From positions 20,625,469-20,689,468 of the forward strand of contig NC_133538.1 in the NCBI RefSeq assembly GCF_048544455.1: DNA of 64,000 bases, given 5' to 3'. The notes beneath the pieces are model-generated. The model saw nothing but the letters and a program-made list of their open reading frames with translations. It was not told the origin of the DNA and searched no databases. Within the stretch, counting starts at the first letter, position 1. Each line of letters opens with the position of its first letter. A program made the position numbers and the translations under genes. This DNA is from Silene latifolia. Taxonomy: Eukaryota; Streptophyta; Magnoliopsida; Caryophyllales; Caryophyllaceae. This document shows, piece by piece, positions 38,553 to 50,581 of the stretch.

Positions 38553-39909
38553 TATAACACCCCCTCATACCAAGGTGCCTTACCAGGACCACCCTACCAT
38601 GAGAGTGCGTTACCATCTCGGTTGCCCGAGGTTAGTACATATCAAAAGCGTCTGAACTGAGCACATTTATTAAAGTAATGTAAAAAGCGAAGTTTACAAT
38701 ATCCGAACCAAATACTGTTTAATGAATTACAACTTCAAAGTCTTAATAATAAAAGAAAACTCGCTAAGAACTCAGACAGTGATGCTATGACTCGTGGTGG
38801 CAATTCTCCCAAGATAATCCCCAAGCTCTCACTAGCAAAACCTGTCAAGCCTGCTCACCATCCCCGAATGGATCACCGCAGATTCCACAACAACAACGGG
38901 GTCGATTATGCAACAAACAAGACAAACAAATGCAATACTCGTCGATCATCATCAACTCCCAATCACCCCGCCTCACATCGTAATCGACTACACACTAAAG
39001 TGTGTAGCCCCGCCAGATTACCCATCGCAACAGGTAATCCTCGCCGCCAATGGGTGACCGCAGCCGATCCCACCTAGTCCAGCTCCTCAACGAGCGACAA
39101 CGATCCCCGTCCCTTAATGTGCACATCCCCTCCCGTGGCGGGTTCCACGGAGGGCGAACTAGGGTGTGAAGCCACTCCCGCAAGTGACTCCACCATAATC
39201 ACATTCACATGACATTACTGTCATCTCAATCCCCTCACACCAACACTGTCACAACAATCTCCATATTACGATGATCAACAGACAACGATAATTACAACAA
39301 CATGTCATGTAAAGCACGAGAACGAGTAGGGAAACCCTACCTTAGCAATCACAGCAGTAAGCAACACGGACAATCAAAAAGGCTCCTCTACGAAGTCTTC
39401 TCCTATACAATGATCATATAACACAATTACACTTTGTACATTTCCCAACGTCCCCTTCCATATAAATGTATAGCAACCCGAAACGATGCAATAATTACAA
39501 AGATGTACTTACCAACAGTGCAACAAGAACTTATACGCAAGAATCACCGCAATTATCCATACAAAGATGCTACGAAATGCTCAAAGGAATGATTAGGGAA
39601 TGATTTGGGTATGATTAGGGTAACGTAGAAATGATGATAACGCTTGTGAAAAGTGATATTAAAAACTGACGCGGAAATATAAAATACCCTAATCACTCCT
39701 TAATCAAACCGTCGAAATATAACTCCGCCAAACCGGACACTCGGTCGAGTGCAACAACACTCGGCCGAGTGTCCAATACTCTCGGCCGAGTATTCGCTAT
39801 ACTCGGCCGAGTATTCCTCAAGAACAAAATAGCACGCACTAAGAGCACTACTCGGCCGAGTAGGCTCTACTCGGTCGAGTAGGCTCCAAAGAAGATCCGT
39901 AGTGTTACA
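38553..39909 (-). repeat. 3' LTR (left) of the Tekay-like element
   Basis: It ends GTAGTGTTACA. Six copies of the palindrome ACTCGGCCGAGT or ACTCGGTCGAGT lie at 39735-39885. It differs from the right LTR mainly by small indels. Confidence 0.95.
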
Positions 39910-39921
39910 ATCTTTTCCCCT
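39910..39921 (-). other. Polypurine tract of the Tekay-like element
   Basis: On the minus strand, AGGGGAAAAGAT abuts the 3' LTR. A hairpin (ACTTCGTCCCGAAGTT) follows at about 39929-39944, the same pairing of purine tract and hairpin as in the non-coding element at 8043-8083. Confidence 0.7.
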
Positions 39922-40067
39922 AAAAAGAACTTCGTCCCGAAGTTCACACTCTACTACACACAAGCACAACACCACGACACAAGACTCTAACAATCACATG
40001 AGACAACTCCAAGGAACTACACAAGCATCACAACCAAGATTACCCAAAACGCATCTCCCGACACGAA

Positions 40068-40430
40068 TCAAACAAAGCAAAGAAAACACAAAACACTATC
40101 GCGACCATCTCCTACCCCCCTAAAAAGACAACGGTTACGTCCCCGTAACCAAACATACCTGATCAAAAAGGTTAGGAAAGCGGTCTCGCATAGCTTCCTC
40201 GGGTTCCCATGTGGCTTCCTCCACATTATGATTAGACCAAAGGACCTTGAGTAAGACCGTCTCACCATTCCGGTCTTACGAACCTTGCGATCAAGAATCT
40301 CCTTAGGAATCTCGGCATAGGACAAGGATTCATCAAGTTCGATGTTCTCCATCTCGAGGATGTGCGACGGGTCACTCACATATTTCCGGAGTTGAGACAC
40401 ATGAAAAACATTGTGAACTCTATCCAAAGC
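40068..40430 (-). pseudogene. Integrase C-terminus and chromodomain
   Basis: It reads VHNVFHVSQLRKYVSDPSH followed by ESLSYAEIPKEILDRKVRK, then continues out of frame as the second half of a chromodomain (SFGLIIMWRKP corresponds to the WxNHxxxEATWE region). Chromodomains in chromoviruses direct integration toward specific chromatin. The frameshift in the middle of the domain would remove its C-terminal half. Confidence 0.75.
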
Positions 40431-41515
40431 TGGTGGTAAAGCTAACTCCGTAGGCTACCTCGCCAACACGGTCCAGAATTTTATAAGGACCTATAAACTT
40501 TTGGCTTAGCTTACCCTTTTTCCCAAACCTCATAACACCTCGCATAGGTGACACTTTCAAAAGCACCTTGTCACCTACCGCGAACTCAATGTCTCTGCGG
40601 TGTAAGTCGGCGTAGCTCTTCTGACGATCTTGAGTTGCTCTCATCTTTTGGCGAATCAACTGGATTTGCTCAACCATATCCTGAACCAATTGTGGCCCTA
40701 AAACCACTGTCTCGGAACTATCATCCCAACAAACCGGACTTCGGCATTTCCGGCCATACAAAGCTTCAAATGGTGCCATCCCAATACTTGTATGATAACT
40801 ATTATTGTATGAAAACTCGATCAAATCAAGTCTGTCTTCCCAATCGCCTCCAAAGTCCATAACACATGCCCTTAGCATGTCTTCTAAGGTCTTGATGATC
40901 CGTTACTGTCGACCATCGGTTCTTGGATGAAAAGTCTGTACTCATCTTCAATGTTGTACCCATCAACTCTTGCAGTTCTTGCCAAAACTTTGATATGAAC
41001 CTCGCATCACGATCGGAAACAATATCTTTCAGAATACCATGTAACCGAACCACATGCTTTCGGTAACCCAATGCAAAGTGCATCTTAGACCAAGTATCCT
41101 TCATGGGGACGAAATGGGCTGATTTGGTTAGCCGATCCACAATCACCCAAATCATGTTGTTACCTTCTTGTGACCTAGGTAACCCCACAATAAAGTCCAT
41201 GGAGATCGACTCCCACTTCCACTCGAGCACCTTTGTCGGAGACTGAATCTTACCTTGAGGTCTCCTTTGTTCACCTTTGACCCTTTGACAGGTCAAACAT
41301 CTAGCCACAAACTCAGCTACGTCTCTCTTCATGTTCGGCCACCAAAAAGTCTTCTTAAGGTCTCTGTAAAGCTTGTCACCACCGGGTGAACTGAATAAGG
41401 AATGCAATGAGCCTCGAGACAAGATCATTCTCCTTAACTCGCATCGTCGGAACACACCATCTCCCATCAAAACGAACACTCCCATCCGGATGTATAGAGA
41501 ACACAAGTGCTCCAC
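40420..41515 (-). pseudogene. Integrase of the Tekay-like element
   Basis: The zinc-binding part is seen as [19 protein letters not shown] and CLTCQRVK; its His pair is disturbed by a frameshift. The catalytic core has MDFIVGLPRS (first Asp) and DIVSDRDARFIS (second Asp). The Glu region is split between two frames at about 40880-40930. The C-terminal part has SYNNSYHTSIGMAPFEALYG and the GPY motif FIGPYKILDRVG. The enzyme would join element DNA to the host chromosome. Confidence 0.82.
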
Positions 41516-43070
41516 TCTCTACCTTTGACTTCCACTCCTGGATCTTAGGATCAAGCTCTTGCTTACTTTTGATGTTTTCATACAACTCTGGCTCGATCGT
41601 CAAATCCCCGATGGTACTCCCCTCTCGAATCATAAAGATCCCCAATCCGGACATCTCATCTCTCAACTTCAAAGAAGACATAGCTGTACATAGCGAATGA
41701 ACGCTCTTCCTACTCAAAGCATCTGCGACAACATTAGCTTTACCCTCGTGATAGATGATCTCCATATCATAATCTCCAATCAGCTCCATCCACCGCCTCT
41801 GTCGCATGTTAAGCTCCTTCTGAGTGTAGATATACTTTAGACTCTTATGATCAGAGAACACCTTAAAAGTTGCGCCGTAAAGGTAGTGCCTCCAAATCTT
41901 AAGTGCGAACACAACTGCACCCAGCTCCAAATCATGAGTAGGGTAGTTCTCCTCATATTGCTTCAGCTGCCTCGAAGCATAAGCTATCACTCTCCCTCCC
42001 TGCATCAAGACACAACCCAAACCGTTCTTTGAAGCGTCGGTATAGACCTCAAAGTTCTCACAACCCTCTGGCAAGGCTAGGATAGGAGTTGTGGTCAAGC
42101 GTTCCTTTAAGGTCTGAAACGCCGTTTCACAACTCTCATCCCAAACAAATCTGACTTCTTTCCTCATCAAGGATGTCATAGGCCGTGCTATGGTAGAGAA
42201 ATCCTTCACAAATCTCCGGTAGTAGCCGGCAAGGCCTAAGAAACTCCGAATCTCAGCAACATTCTTCGGCGATTCCCACTTGGTAACGGCCTCAATCTTA
42301 CTAGGATCCACAGATACCCCCTTCTTGGATATTACATGGCCTAGAAAAGCCACTTCCTCTAACTGAACTCACACTTGGATAATTTGGCATAGAGCTGATT
42401 TTCTCTCAAAGTCTGCAAAACTATCCTCAAGTGCTCTTCGTGCTCTTCTTTGGTCTTGGAATAAACTAGGATATCGTCGATGAAAACAACCACAAACTTA
42501 TCCAAAAACGGTGTGAAGATCCGGTTCATCAAATCCATAAAAGGCTGTTCTTTGGCGCATTGGTCAACCCAAAAGGCATCACTACATACTCGTAGTGACC
42601 ATAACGAGATCGGAACGCTGTTTTTTAGAATATCTTCGTCTGCTATCCTCACCGATGATACCCCGACCTCGGATCAATCTTAGAGAATACACCACTCCAC
42701 TTAATCGATCGAACAAATCATCAATCCTCGGCAACGGATACTTGTTCTTCATCAGAACCCGATTGAGCTCTCTGTAGTCAATGCACAATCTCATACTCCC
42801 ATCTTTCTTCTTTACAAAAAGAACTGGAGCTCCCCACGGTGACACGCTAGGCCTGATATAACCCTTGTCTAACAACTCATGTAACTGCTTCTTCAACTCA
42901 GCCAACTCTTTAGGTGCCATACGATAAGGTGCTTTAGATATAGGACCCGTTCCCGGCTTAAGCTCCACGCTGAAATCGACATCCCTCTTGGGAGGCAAAC
43001 TCGGTATTTCCTCAGGAAATACATCTTCAAATTCTTTCACCACGGAAATCTCAGAAGTTGTCGGTGGCTC
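41376..43070 (-). pseudogene. Reverse transcriptase and RNase H of the Tekay-like element
   Basis: RT begins with [19 protein letters not shown] and [19 protein letters not shown], is frameshifted near 42690, then has the catalytic [10 protein letters not shown] at 42475-42505, and slips again at about 42358. It continues as [11 protein letters not shown] and [12 protein letters not shown]. RNase H follows with [13 protein letters not shown] and ADALSR. Together these would copy the element RNA into DNA within the particle. At least three frameshifts make this copy non-functional as read. Confidence 0.88.
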
Positions 43071-43895
43071 TACTCGGTGATCTCTCACATGACAAAGGAT
43101 TAAGGGACACTTTTTCCTTAAACATGACTTTAAAGTCATAACCGCTATAAACCTACACTTAGGCTTTACCACAAACCCTCTATAGGACACCTTAACACCC
43201 TTGGGACTCTTTAAAGACACTCTCTTCTGTCTACAATCTATCTTGGCATCATACCTACCTAGCCAATCCATCCCAACAATCACCTCAAACCCATCCTTAG
43301 GAAACTCTAACAAGTCTACTGGTAAATCTACCCCTCCAATCACCATAGATATACCCTTATATAACTTGAGACACGACACAGACTCCCCCGAAGGTATGAA
43401 CACATCATCTTTTACAACCTCAAACTTGCCCAAACCCATAGACACAGCATGACTCTTAGACACAAAAGAATGTGTAGCCCCGGAATCAAACAAAACAAAG
43501 GACGGTACATTATTAACAAGAAAGGTACCGGTAACTACATGAGCATCATCCTGTGCTTCCTGCTTATCCATCATGAAGAGCTTTCCACTATTCTTCTGTC
43601 CTCCACCCTGAACTGAAGCATTGGAGGTACTAGGCTTAGCTGCCGAATCCTGGGTGACACTGTTATTCTGGCGCTGGTAAGATCCACCACCACCGCGGTT
43701 GTAACCGCCCTGGTTACCCTGTCCACCTCTGTTGCCCCATGAACCTCCCGGTCGGCTACTAGCAAAACTCTGAGTCGGCCCCTGAGAGAAATTTCCGATC
43801 GAGCTCTGAACCATTGCCGGGCTTGTAGCTCGTGCATTCCCGCCTTTGTGGCCTATACCACCACAGGTTGAAGCACGTAAGGTTGGTGTTGTCAC
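43071..43895 (-). pseudogene. Gag tail and protease of the Tekay-like element
   Basis: A Gly/Gln/Asn-rich linker leads into a retropepsin domain with [14 protein letters not shown] (catalytic Asp, DSGA form) and [13 protein letters not shown]. The zinc knuckle just upstream (CGGIGHKGG) is split by a frameshift at about 43890. Confidence 0.8.
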
Positions 43896-44737
43896 TTACA
43901 CCCGACCTCCATTCTTTCCCGACCACGAGAACCTCCCGAGAAACCAGCTCCACTAGAGAAAGCTTTAGCATGGTTGAAATTCCCTTTCTTGTTGGTTGGG
44001 CGATTGTTGTTCCCACTATCACCTTCCTCTTTTCGGTAGATCCTCTCCTCGATCTCCCTTGAGAGATCCACCATTCTCTCAGCTTGACCCGCTCTCAGAT
44101 ACACTTCCTTGAGGTCAGTAGCAACCCCAGCCGGCATACGACTCACGATCTTAGCAGACAAACCCCTCTCAAAACGGAGAGCCAAACCTCTTTGTCCGAG
44201 CTGTAAATCTTCCACATAACGAGATAGCTCCATAAATCGATGATAGTAATCAGTGACTGTCATCTCCTCAGACATAGTGAAAGATTCAAAGTCGGATCTC
44301 ATCTTGTGTCGGATATGCTCCGGCAAATCGCTCTCTCATTGCACTCTTCAATCCAGACCACGGAATAGCCCCTTCCTCCTGGTAGTAAGCTCTAGCATCA
44401 TCCTTGACGTTCTGCCACCAAACTGCAGCTTCTCCTCTTAGGTAGTATACAACCTGTTCAACAATCATATCCTCGGGGCACTTAACCATTTCCATGAGAG
44501 CTTCAATCTCACGGTGCCACTTCTCGGCGACTTTGGTTCGCCTACCCCGTCATATGTGGGAGGGTGGAAACGAGCAATGTTGATGCTAAGCTGGGTTGCA
44601 TCCATCGTCTTCTCGTTTTCTTTTCCCACATTTTTTAGAGCTTCAAGGAGAGCCTCTTGTTGCTCAATCATGCGAGCAACCTCATCAATAGACATCTCCG
44701 AAGCTTGGATCTGTGCAGGAGTTCTTTTGGGCGGCAT
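43892..44737 (-). pseudogene. Gag of the Tekay-like element
   Basis: The start is chosen at ATG 44737 (MPPKRTPAQIQASE). It contains ARFHPPTYDGVGEP, then after a frameshift MVKCPEDMIVEQVVYYL and AAVWWQ, and after another FESFTMSEEMTVTDYYHRF. This is the capsid domain of Ty3/gypsy chromoviruses. Three frames are needed to read it, so it is broken or the sequence has indel errors. Confidence 0.82.
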
Positions 44738-44799
44738 TTTGAGCTGATAAGAAAGAAAGAAATGTAAACACATGCTCAAAATTTAACATCCCTCCGCCA

Positions 44800-45115
44800 T
44801 AAGAACACTCGGCCGAGTGTACATCATACTCGGTCGAGTATTGATAACTCGGTCTAGTACCTTTGCAGATACTCGGTCGAGTATCGACTCCAGAGACAAA
44901 CGTCAAAACACCAAAAAGAACACTCGGTCGAGTGTAACAACACTCGGCCGAGTGGCCTATACTCGGTCGAGTACACTCTCATACTCGGTCGAGTAATCAC
45001 AAACAGTAGCAACTGCTACTTCTTATCAAACAACACTCGGTCGAGTTTTGTCCACTCGGCCGAGTAGACCATACTCGGTCGAGTGTCTATCCTGCTCGGC
45101 CGAGTTACGCTATAA
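44800..45115. repeat. Array of 12-bp palindromes in the Tekay leader
   Basis: Twelve copies of CTCGGCCGAG / CTCGGTCGAG-type palindromes, usually as ACTCGG(C/T)CGAGT and spaced 10-40 bp, lie between gag and the primer site. The same palindrome recurs six times in each LTR. Such units can form small hairpins in RNA or DNA. Confidence 0.9.
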
Positions 45116-45608
45116 AAAGATTTACAGATTACGATTCCCCTATCATGCTCACTATTCCGCAGCAAATACTTAAGGATTTTAAAACCATGTTATAATCACG
45201 TCAGCATGTAATGCATATATTAAAACTTTAGCACCATAATGCATATATTAAAACTTTAACACCATATTATAGCCATATCAACATCCAATTTGCACATACG
45301 CTAGATCCAACGTTGAAATCACAACCCGTTTCATCAATTACTTCTCCCATCACAACAGTTAAGAATTTCATCACACATATATACAACTATCGACTTTTAC
45401 CAACATGTATCTTCACATACGTGCACATACAAGGCCTAGTCCTCATCATACTTTCCCCCAAGTTACCGGCTCGAGTTAGTAAGGGCCAAGGTGCGACTCC
45501 GGGACGTCTCCCGAGTCTTTGCGGTAGCTCCAAACAACTCTCCCCTGGTTCATTTTAGTTAGACTCCCTAGATTCATTAAATTCATTTGTTTAGGTGCCG
45601 GAATCTTC

Positions 45609-45621
45609 GGCTCTGATACCA
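45609..45621 (-). other. Primer-binding site, tRNA-iMet
   Basis: Reads TGGTATCAGAGCC on the minus strand, 3 bp from the right LTR: the classical initiator tRNA-Met site. Confidence 0.93.
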
Positions 45622-45624
45622 CTT

Positions 45625-46981
45625 TGTAACACCCCCTCATACCAAGGTGCCTTACCAGGACCACCCTACCATGAGAGTGCGTTACCATCTCGGTTGCCCG
45701 AGGTTAGTACATATCAAAAGCGTCTGAACTGAGCACATTTATTAAAGTAATGTAAAAAGCGAAGTTTACAATATCCGAACCAAATACTGTTTAATGAATT
45801 ACAACTTCAAAGTCTTAATAATAAAAGAAAACTCGCTAAGAACTCAGACAGTGATGCTATGACTCGTGGTGGCAATTCTCCCAAGATAATCCACAAGCTC
45901 TCACTAGCAAAACCTGTCAAGCCTGCTCACCATCCCCGAATGGATCACCGCAGATTCCACAACAACAACGGGGTCGATATTATGCAACAAACAAGACAAA
46001 CAAATGCAATACTCGTCGATCATCATCAACTCCCAATCACCCCGCCTCACATCGTAATCCGACTACACACTAAAGTGTGTAGCCCCCGCCAGATTACCCA
46101 TCGCAACGGGTAATCCTCGCCGCCCGATGGGTGACCGCAGCCGATCCCACCTAGTCCAGCTCCTCACGAGCGACAACGATCCCTGTCCCTTAATGTGCAC
46201 ATCCCCTCCCGTGGCGGGTTCCACGGAGGGCGAACTAGGTGTGAAGCCACTCCCATGAAGTGACTCCACCATAATCACAATCACATGACATTACTGTCAT
46301 CTCAATCCCCTCACACCAACACTGTCACAACAATCTCCATATTACGATGATCAACAGACAACGATAATTACAACAACATGTCATGTAAAGCACGATGAAA
46401 TCGAGTAGGGAAACCCTACCTTAGCAATCACAGAAGTAAGCAACACGGACAATCAAAAAGGCTCCTCTACGAAGTCTTCTCCTATACAATGATCATACAA
46501 CACAATTACACTTTGTACAATTCCCAACGTCCCCTTCCATATAAATGTATAGCAACCCGAAACGATGCAATAATTACAAAGATGTACTTACCAACAGTGC
46601 AACAAGAACTTATACGCAAGAATCACCGCAATTATCCACACAAAGATGCTACGAAATGCTCAAAGAAATGATTAGGGAATGATTTGGGTATGATTAGGTA
46701 ACGAGAAATGATAACGCTGTGAAAAGTGATATTAGAAATGACGCGAAATATAAAATACCCTAATCACTCCTTAATCAAACCGTCGAAATATAACTTCGCC
46801 AAACCGGACACTCGGTCGAGTGCAACAACACTCGGCCGAGTGTCCAATACTCGGTCGAGTATTCGCTATACTCGGCCGAGTATTCCTCGGCAGAACCGAA
46901 ATAGCACGCACTAAGAGCACTACTCGGCCGAGTAGGCTCTACTCGGTCGAGTAGGCTCCAAAGAAGATCCGTAGTGTTACA
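45625..46981 (-). repeat. 5' LTR (right) of the Tekay-like element
   Basis: TGTAACACCCCC to GTAGTGTTACA, 1357 bp. It is colinear with 38553-39909, with mostly one-base indel differences, for example at 45976, 46060, 46130 and 46395. Confidence 0.95.
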
Positions 46982-47858
46982 AGTACTTCTATTATTCTTG
47001 CTTTGTTATTGGAATCATTAGTAGGTATAATCTCTTAATCCCTTTTTTAATTATTGTTAATTACTTTCATTTATTCATCATGTTTCATATTGTTGGTATG
47101 ATTGACAACCTTGCTAGCATGATCAACATGATAATGAGTGAGTAGTCTCTTAGCTAGGGTTAATGGGTGATTAGGGGAAACCAACATGGGGAATGATTCA
47201 TGCTTAAATTAATATGCTTTCATGTTTTATTTGCTTGCTTGTTTTGATCTCAACTCATGCACATGTTATATTTGATGAAATGCTAAGCCTATGAATCCTT
47301 GCATTTACTATCATCTCCTATCTTTTCAATGAGACTTGTAAGATATAACCCAACTCGAGTCTCATTAGACCATGCATGTTGTTGAGTAGGGAAGATTAAG
47401 TAGACTTGTAGGTGTTGTACAATCTAATCAATTCGGCTCCGGGACCCAGACTTTCCTAGGATTGTAAGATATAACCCAACTCAATCCATCACAACAATAA
47501 TTGCTTGCTTATAATTTGAGAACATGTTTGTATGATCATATCCCATGATTCCCCTATGATCCCATGACACCCTAGTGCCTTTAATCAATTGTTTACACCC
47601 CTTTAATTCATCTTGCTTGTTTATTTTCATTGCTATTTTAGTTTAGTAACCTTCTACATCAACCTAATTTGTGACACCCCTTAGACACCACTAGTTACAA
47701 TAGAAATCTCATTTTAACTCCCGTCCCTTGGGATCCGACCTTTACTTGCCTCTTTACTAATTGTAGAGTTGTTTGTGGAGCTATTATAAATTGTGTTTTG
47801 ATTCGACCGTGACCAACGACCACATCTTAATTTGTGAACACTTAGCGGGATCGCATCA
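46982..47858 (+). repeat. 3' LTR of Athila-like copy 2, right part
   Basis: Resumes with the AGTAC target duplication and matches 29172-30044, ending GGGATCGCATCA before the GCTTT duplication of the outer element. Confidence 0.95.
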
Positions 47859-47863
47859 GCTTT

Positions 47864-49429
47864 CGTTTTCCATTGTGCTCAATATTATCTGACAATGGCG
47901 TAATTATTATCAATTGTTTTCATAACAACTTAATGTAACCCATATATTTGTTAAAATTATATATTTTTTAAAATTACACTTTTCGTAGTTATCATTACAC
48001 TTTTGTCTGTTAGAATAATACTTTCTACTATTACAATTACAGTTTATAAACTTACAGCTTTTCTGTTACAATCAACCCTTTGGTTGTTAAAATTACACTT
48101 TTGCCTGTTATAATTATACTTGTTACTATTAGAATTACAGTTTGAAAACTTACAGAAATTGTCTTTTGCAATAACACTTTTACTAGTCAAAATTACACGT
48201 TTCTCAGCTAAAATTATACGTTTTACTATTAGAATTACTGTTTACAAATTTAGAACTTTTGCCTGTTATAATAACAATTTTACCTGTTAAAATTACAGTT
48301 TAATCTGTTAGAATTATACTTTTTATTATTACAATTACAGTTTCAAAACTTACTGCTTTTCTGTTACAATAAACCATTTGGTTGTTATAATTACACTTTT
48401 GTCTGTTACAATTATACTTGTTATTATTAGAAATACAGTTTGAAAAATTACATATTTTGTCTCTTACAATAACACTTTTACCTGTTAAAATTATACTTTT
48501 ATCAGTTATAATTACACTTTTATCAGTTATACTTACAATTTTGACAATTTCAATTTAAGATACAGATATTACACTTTTGAATTCAATTCTACCATAATAA
48601 TTACAATAATACTTTGGTGGCTTAAAATCACACCTTTTGAAGTTAAAAATACAATTTCATCCCATTATAATTACACTTTTTAATGTTACAGTTAAACTTT
48701 ATTCGTCTTCTTACAGTCATGTTGCAGATACTATATTCACTGTTATAAATTTCAAACCTGAAATATGATGTTGAACTCTACCATATAAATAACTCCAACA
48801 TCGAGAAGTTTAACTTATTATTCACAGAGTTGATATTGAACTCTATAATGATGGAGTTCATGTTAAAAGAGTGGATTTACAGATTTTACATAATAAAAAA
48901 CAAGCTTCAAAAATAACCTAAAATACACTTCCTCGTCATATTTAAACAACTGTTCATATCTAACCTAATGTTTTCATAAAAAAATGATATATAAACTAAC
49001 TTTGAATGAAGAAAATAAGAAAACAATCCAATAATTACCATGGCCAAATGGAATCATTTGTAAATCCGTCATTTTTTACGTTGGACGTTGGTCTTGTTGT
49101 TTGTTTCTGAGATTGGAGGATAATAATGGAAGATGATCAAGGAAGCTGATAAAGCAAGCTGATAAAGGAAGATGATAAATGAAGAAAGTAGGATTTGCTC
49201 TAAATAATCACCAGTCTGATGAGTTTTTTTTCAAATTGTGTTTTTGGTGGAGTATGTTTAGAAATGTGTTGAGGAAGGTTGTTGAGTGATTATGCATGTG
49301 TTTGTGTGTGCACAGTGGGTAATAGGCAATTGTACTGACACACACATCCTCTCTCCTCCTCAACCTATTTCCTTTTTTTTTTCACGCCTATAGTGGGATT
49401 AAAGTAGGCAAATCTCCACTCTCCATTCT
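47864..49429 (-). other. Right part of B: 5' end of the transposase gene and minisatellite
   Basis: About 47864-47925 continues the FAR1-domain frame on the minus strand (codons for NIEHNGKRKPNEEEF across the restored junction). 47930-48720 is a minisatellite of units like GTTAAAATTACACTTTTGCC and GTTATAATTATACTTGTTAC, probably a 5' intron. The rest, 48720-49430, is AT-rich and should contain the first exon or promoter, which I could not define. Confidence 0.55.
47930..48720 (+). repeat. TTACACTTTT minisatellite, right side of B
   Basis: About 35 degenerate units of about 20 bp in the same orientation as the left array (18500-19580), so the two arrays are direct and not inverted. Confidence 0.85.
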
Positions 49430-49498
49430 CCTAATCTAAGGGCTCTAATAAAGACTTAGGGACTCAAAAGATATTAAGGACTTAGGAGAACTTGTCAC
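49430..49498 (-). repeat. Right terminal inverted repeat of element B
   Basis: The reverse complement starts GTGACAAGTTCTCCTAAGTC and pairs with 17674-17745. The right end of element F is very similar (AAGTTCTCCTAAGTCC), showing B and F belong to one family. Confidence 0.75.

Positions 49499-49542
<44 letters not shown>
49499..49542. repeat. (TA)n between elements B and C
   Basis: About 44 bp of TA with one TTTA interruption, sitting exactly between the termini of B and C. Confidence 0.95.

Positions 49543-50581
<1,039 letters not shown>

Larger units (their letters stand above)
38553..46981 (-). mobile_element. Tekay-like chromovirus (Ty3/gypsy), full-length, frameshifted
   Basis: LTRs of identical length (1357 bp) at 38553-39909 and 45625-46981, an exact target duplication AGTAC (38548-38552, 46982-46986), a tRNA-iMet primer site and a polypurine tract define an 8.43-kb element on the minus strand. 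The coding order on that strand is gag, protease, reverse transcriptase, RNase H, integrase, chromodomain. The C-terminal chromodomain and the gag type place it in the chromovirus/Tekay group. Several frameshifts break the polyprotein. The left LTR begins TATAAC instead of TGTAAC. Confidence 0.92.
28288..47858 (+). mobile_element. Athila-like Ty3/gypsy element, copy 2 (no RT/IN), with nested Tekay
   Basis: A complete LTR element inserted into element B. The 5' LTR is 28288-30044; the 3' LTR is 37664-47858, split by the Tekay-like element. It has an exact target duplication GCTTT (28283-28287, 47859-47863), a tRNA-Asp primer site and a polypurine tract. The interior of 7.6 kb encodes gag and an aspartic protease, but reverse transcriptase, RNase H and integrase are absent. 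Downstream it carries the Athila ORF1-type protein. It is thus a deletion derivative that would depend on enzymes from a full-length relative. Confidence 0.9.
17674..49498. mobile_element. TIR element B: candidate autonomous MULE with Ulp1 and FAR1-type genes
   Basis: The left end (17674-17745) and right end (49430-49498) form inverted repeats of about 70 bp with many mismatches. Shared blocks are GTRAYAAG, AAGTCC, TTTGAGTCC and CCCTTAGAT. Both termini sit directly in TA tracts. Without the nested Athila-like insertion the element is about 12.2 kb. It encodes two convergent genes: a plus-strand Ulp1-like protease gene and a minus-strand FAR1/MULE transposase gene. This is the content expected of an autonomous Ulp1-bearing MULE (the Kaonashi type described in Arabidopsis). 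Because the transposase is disrupted and the Ulp1 gene carries frameshifts, this copy is unlikely to be active. The superfamily call rests on the encoded transposase, not on a visible 9-bp target duplication. Confidence 0.75.
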
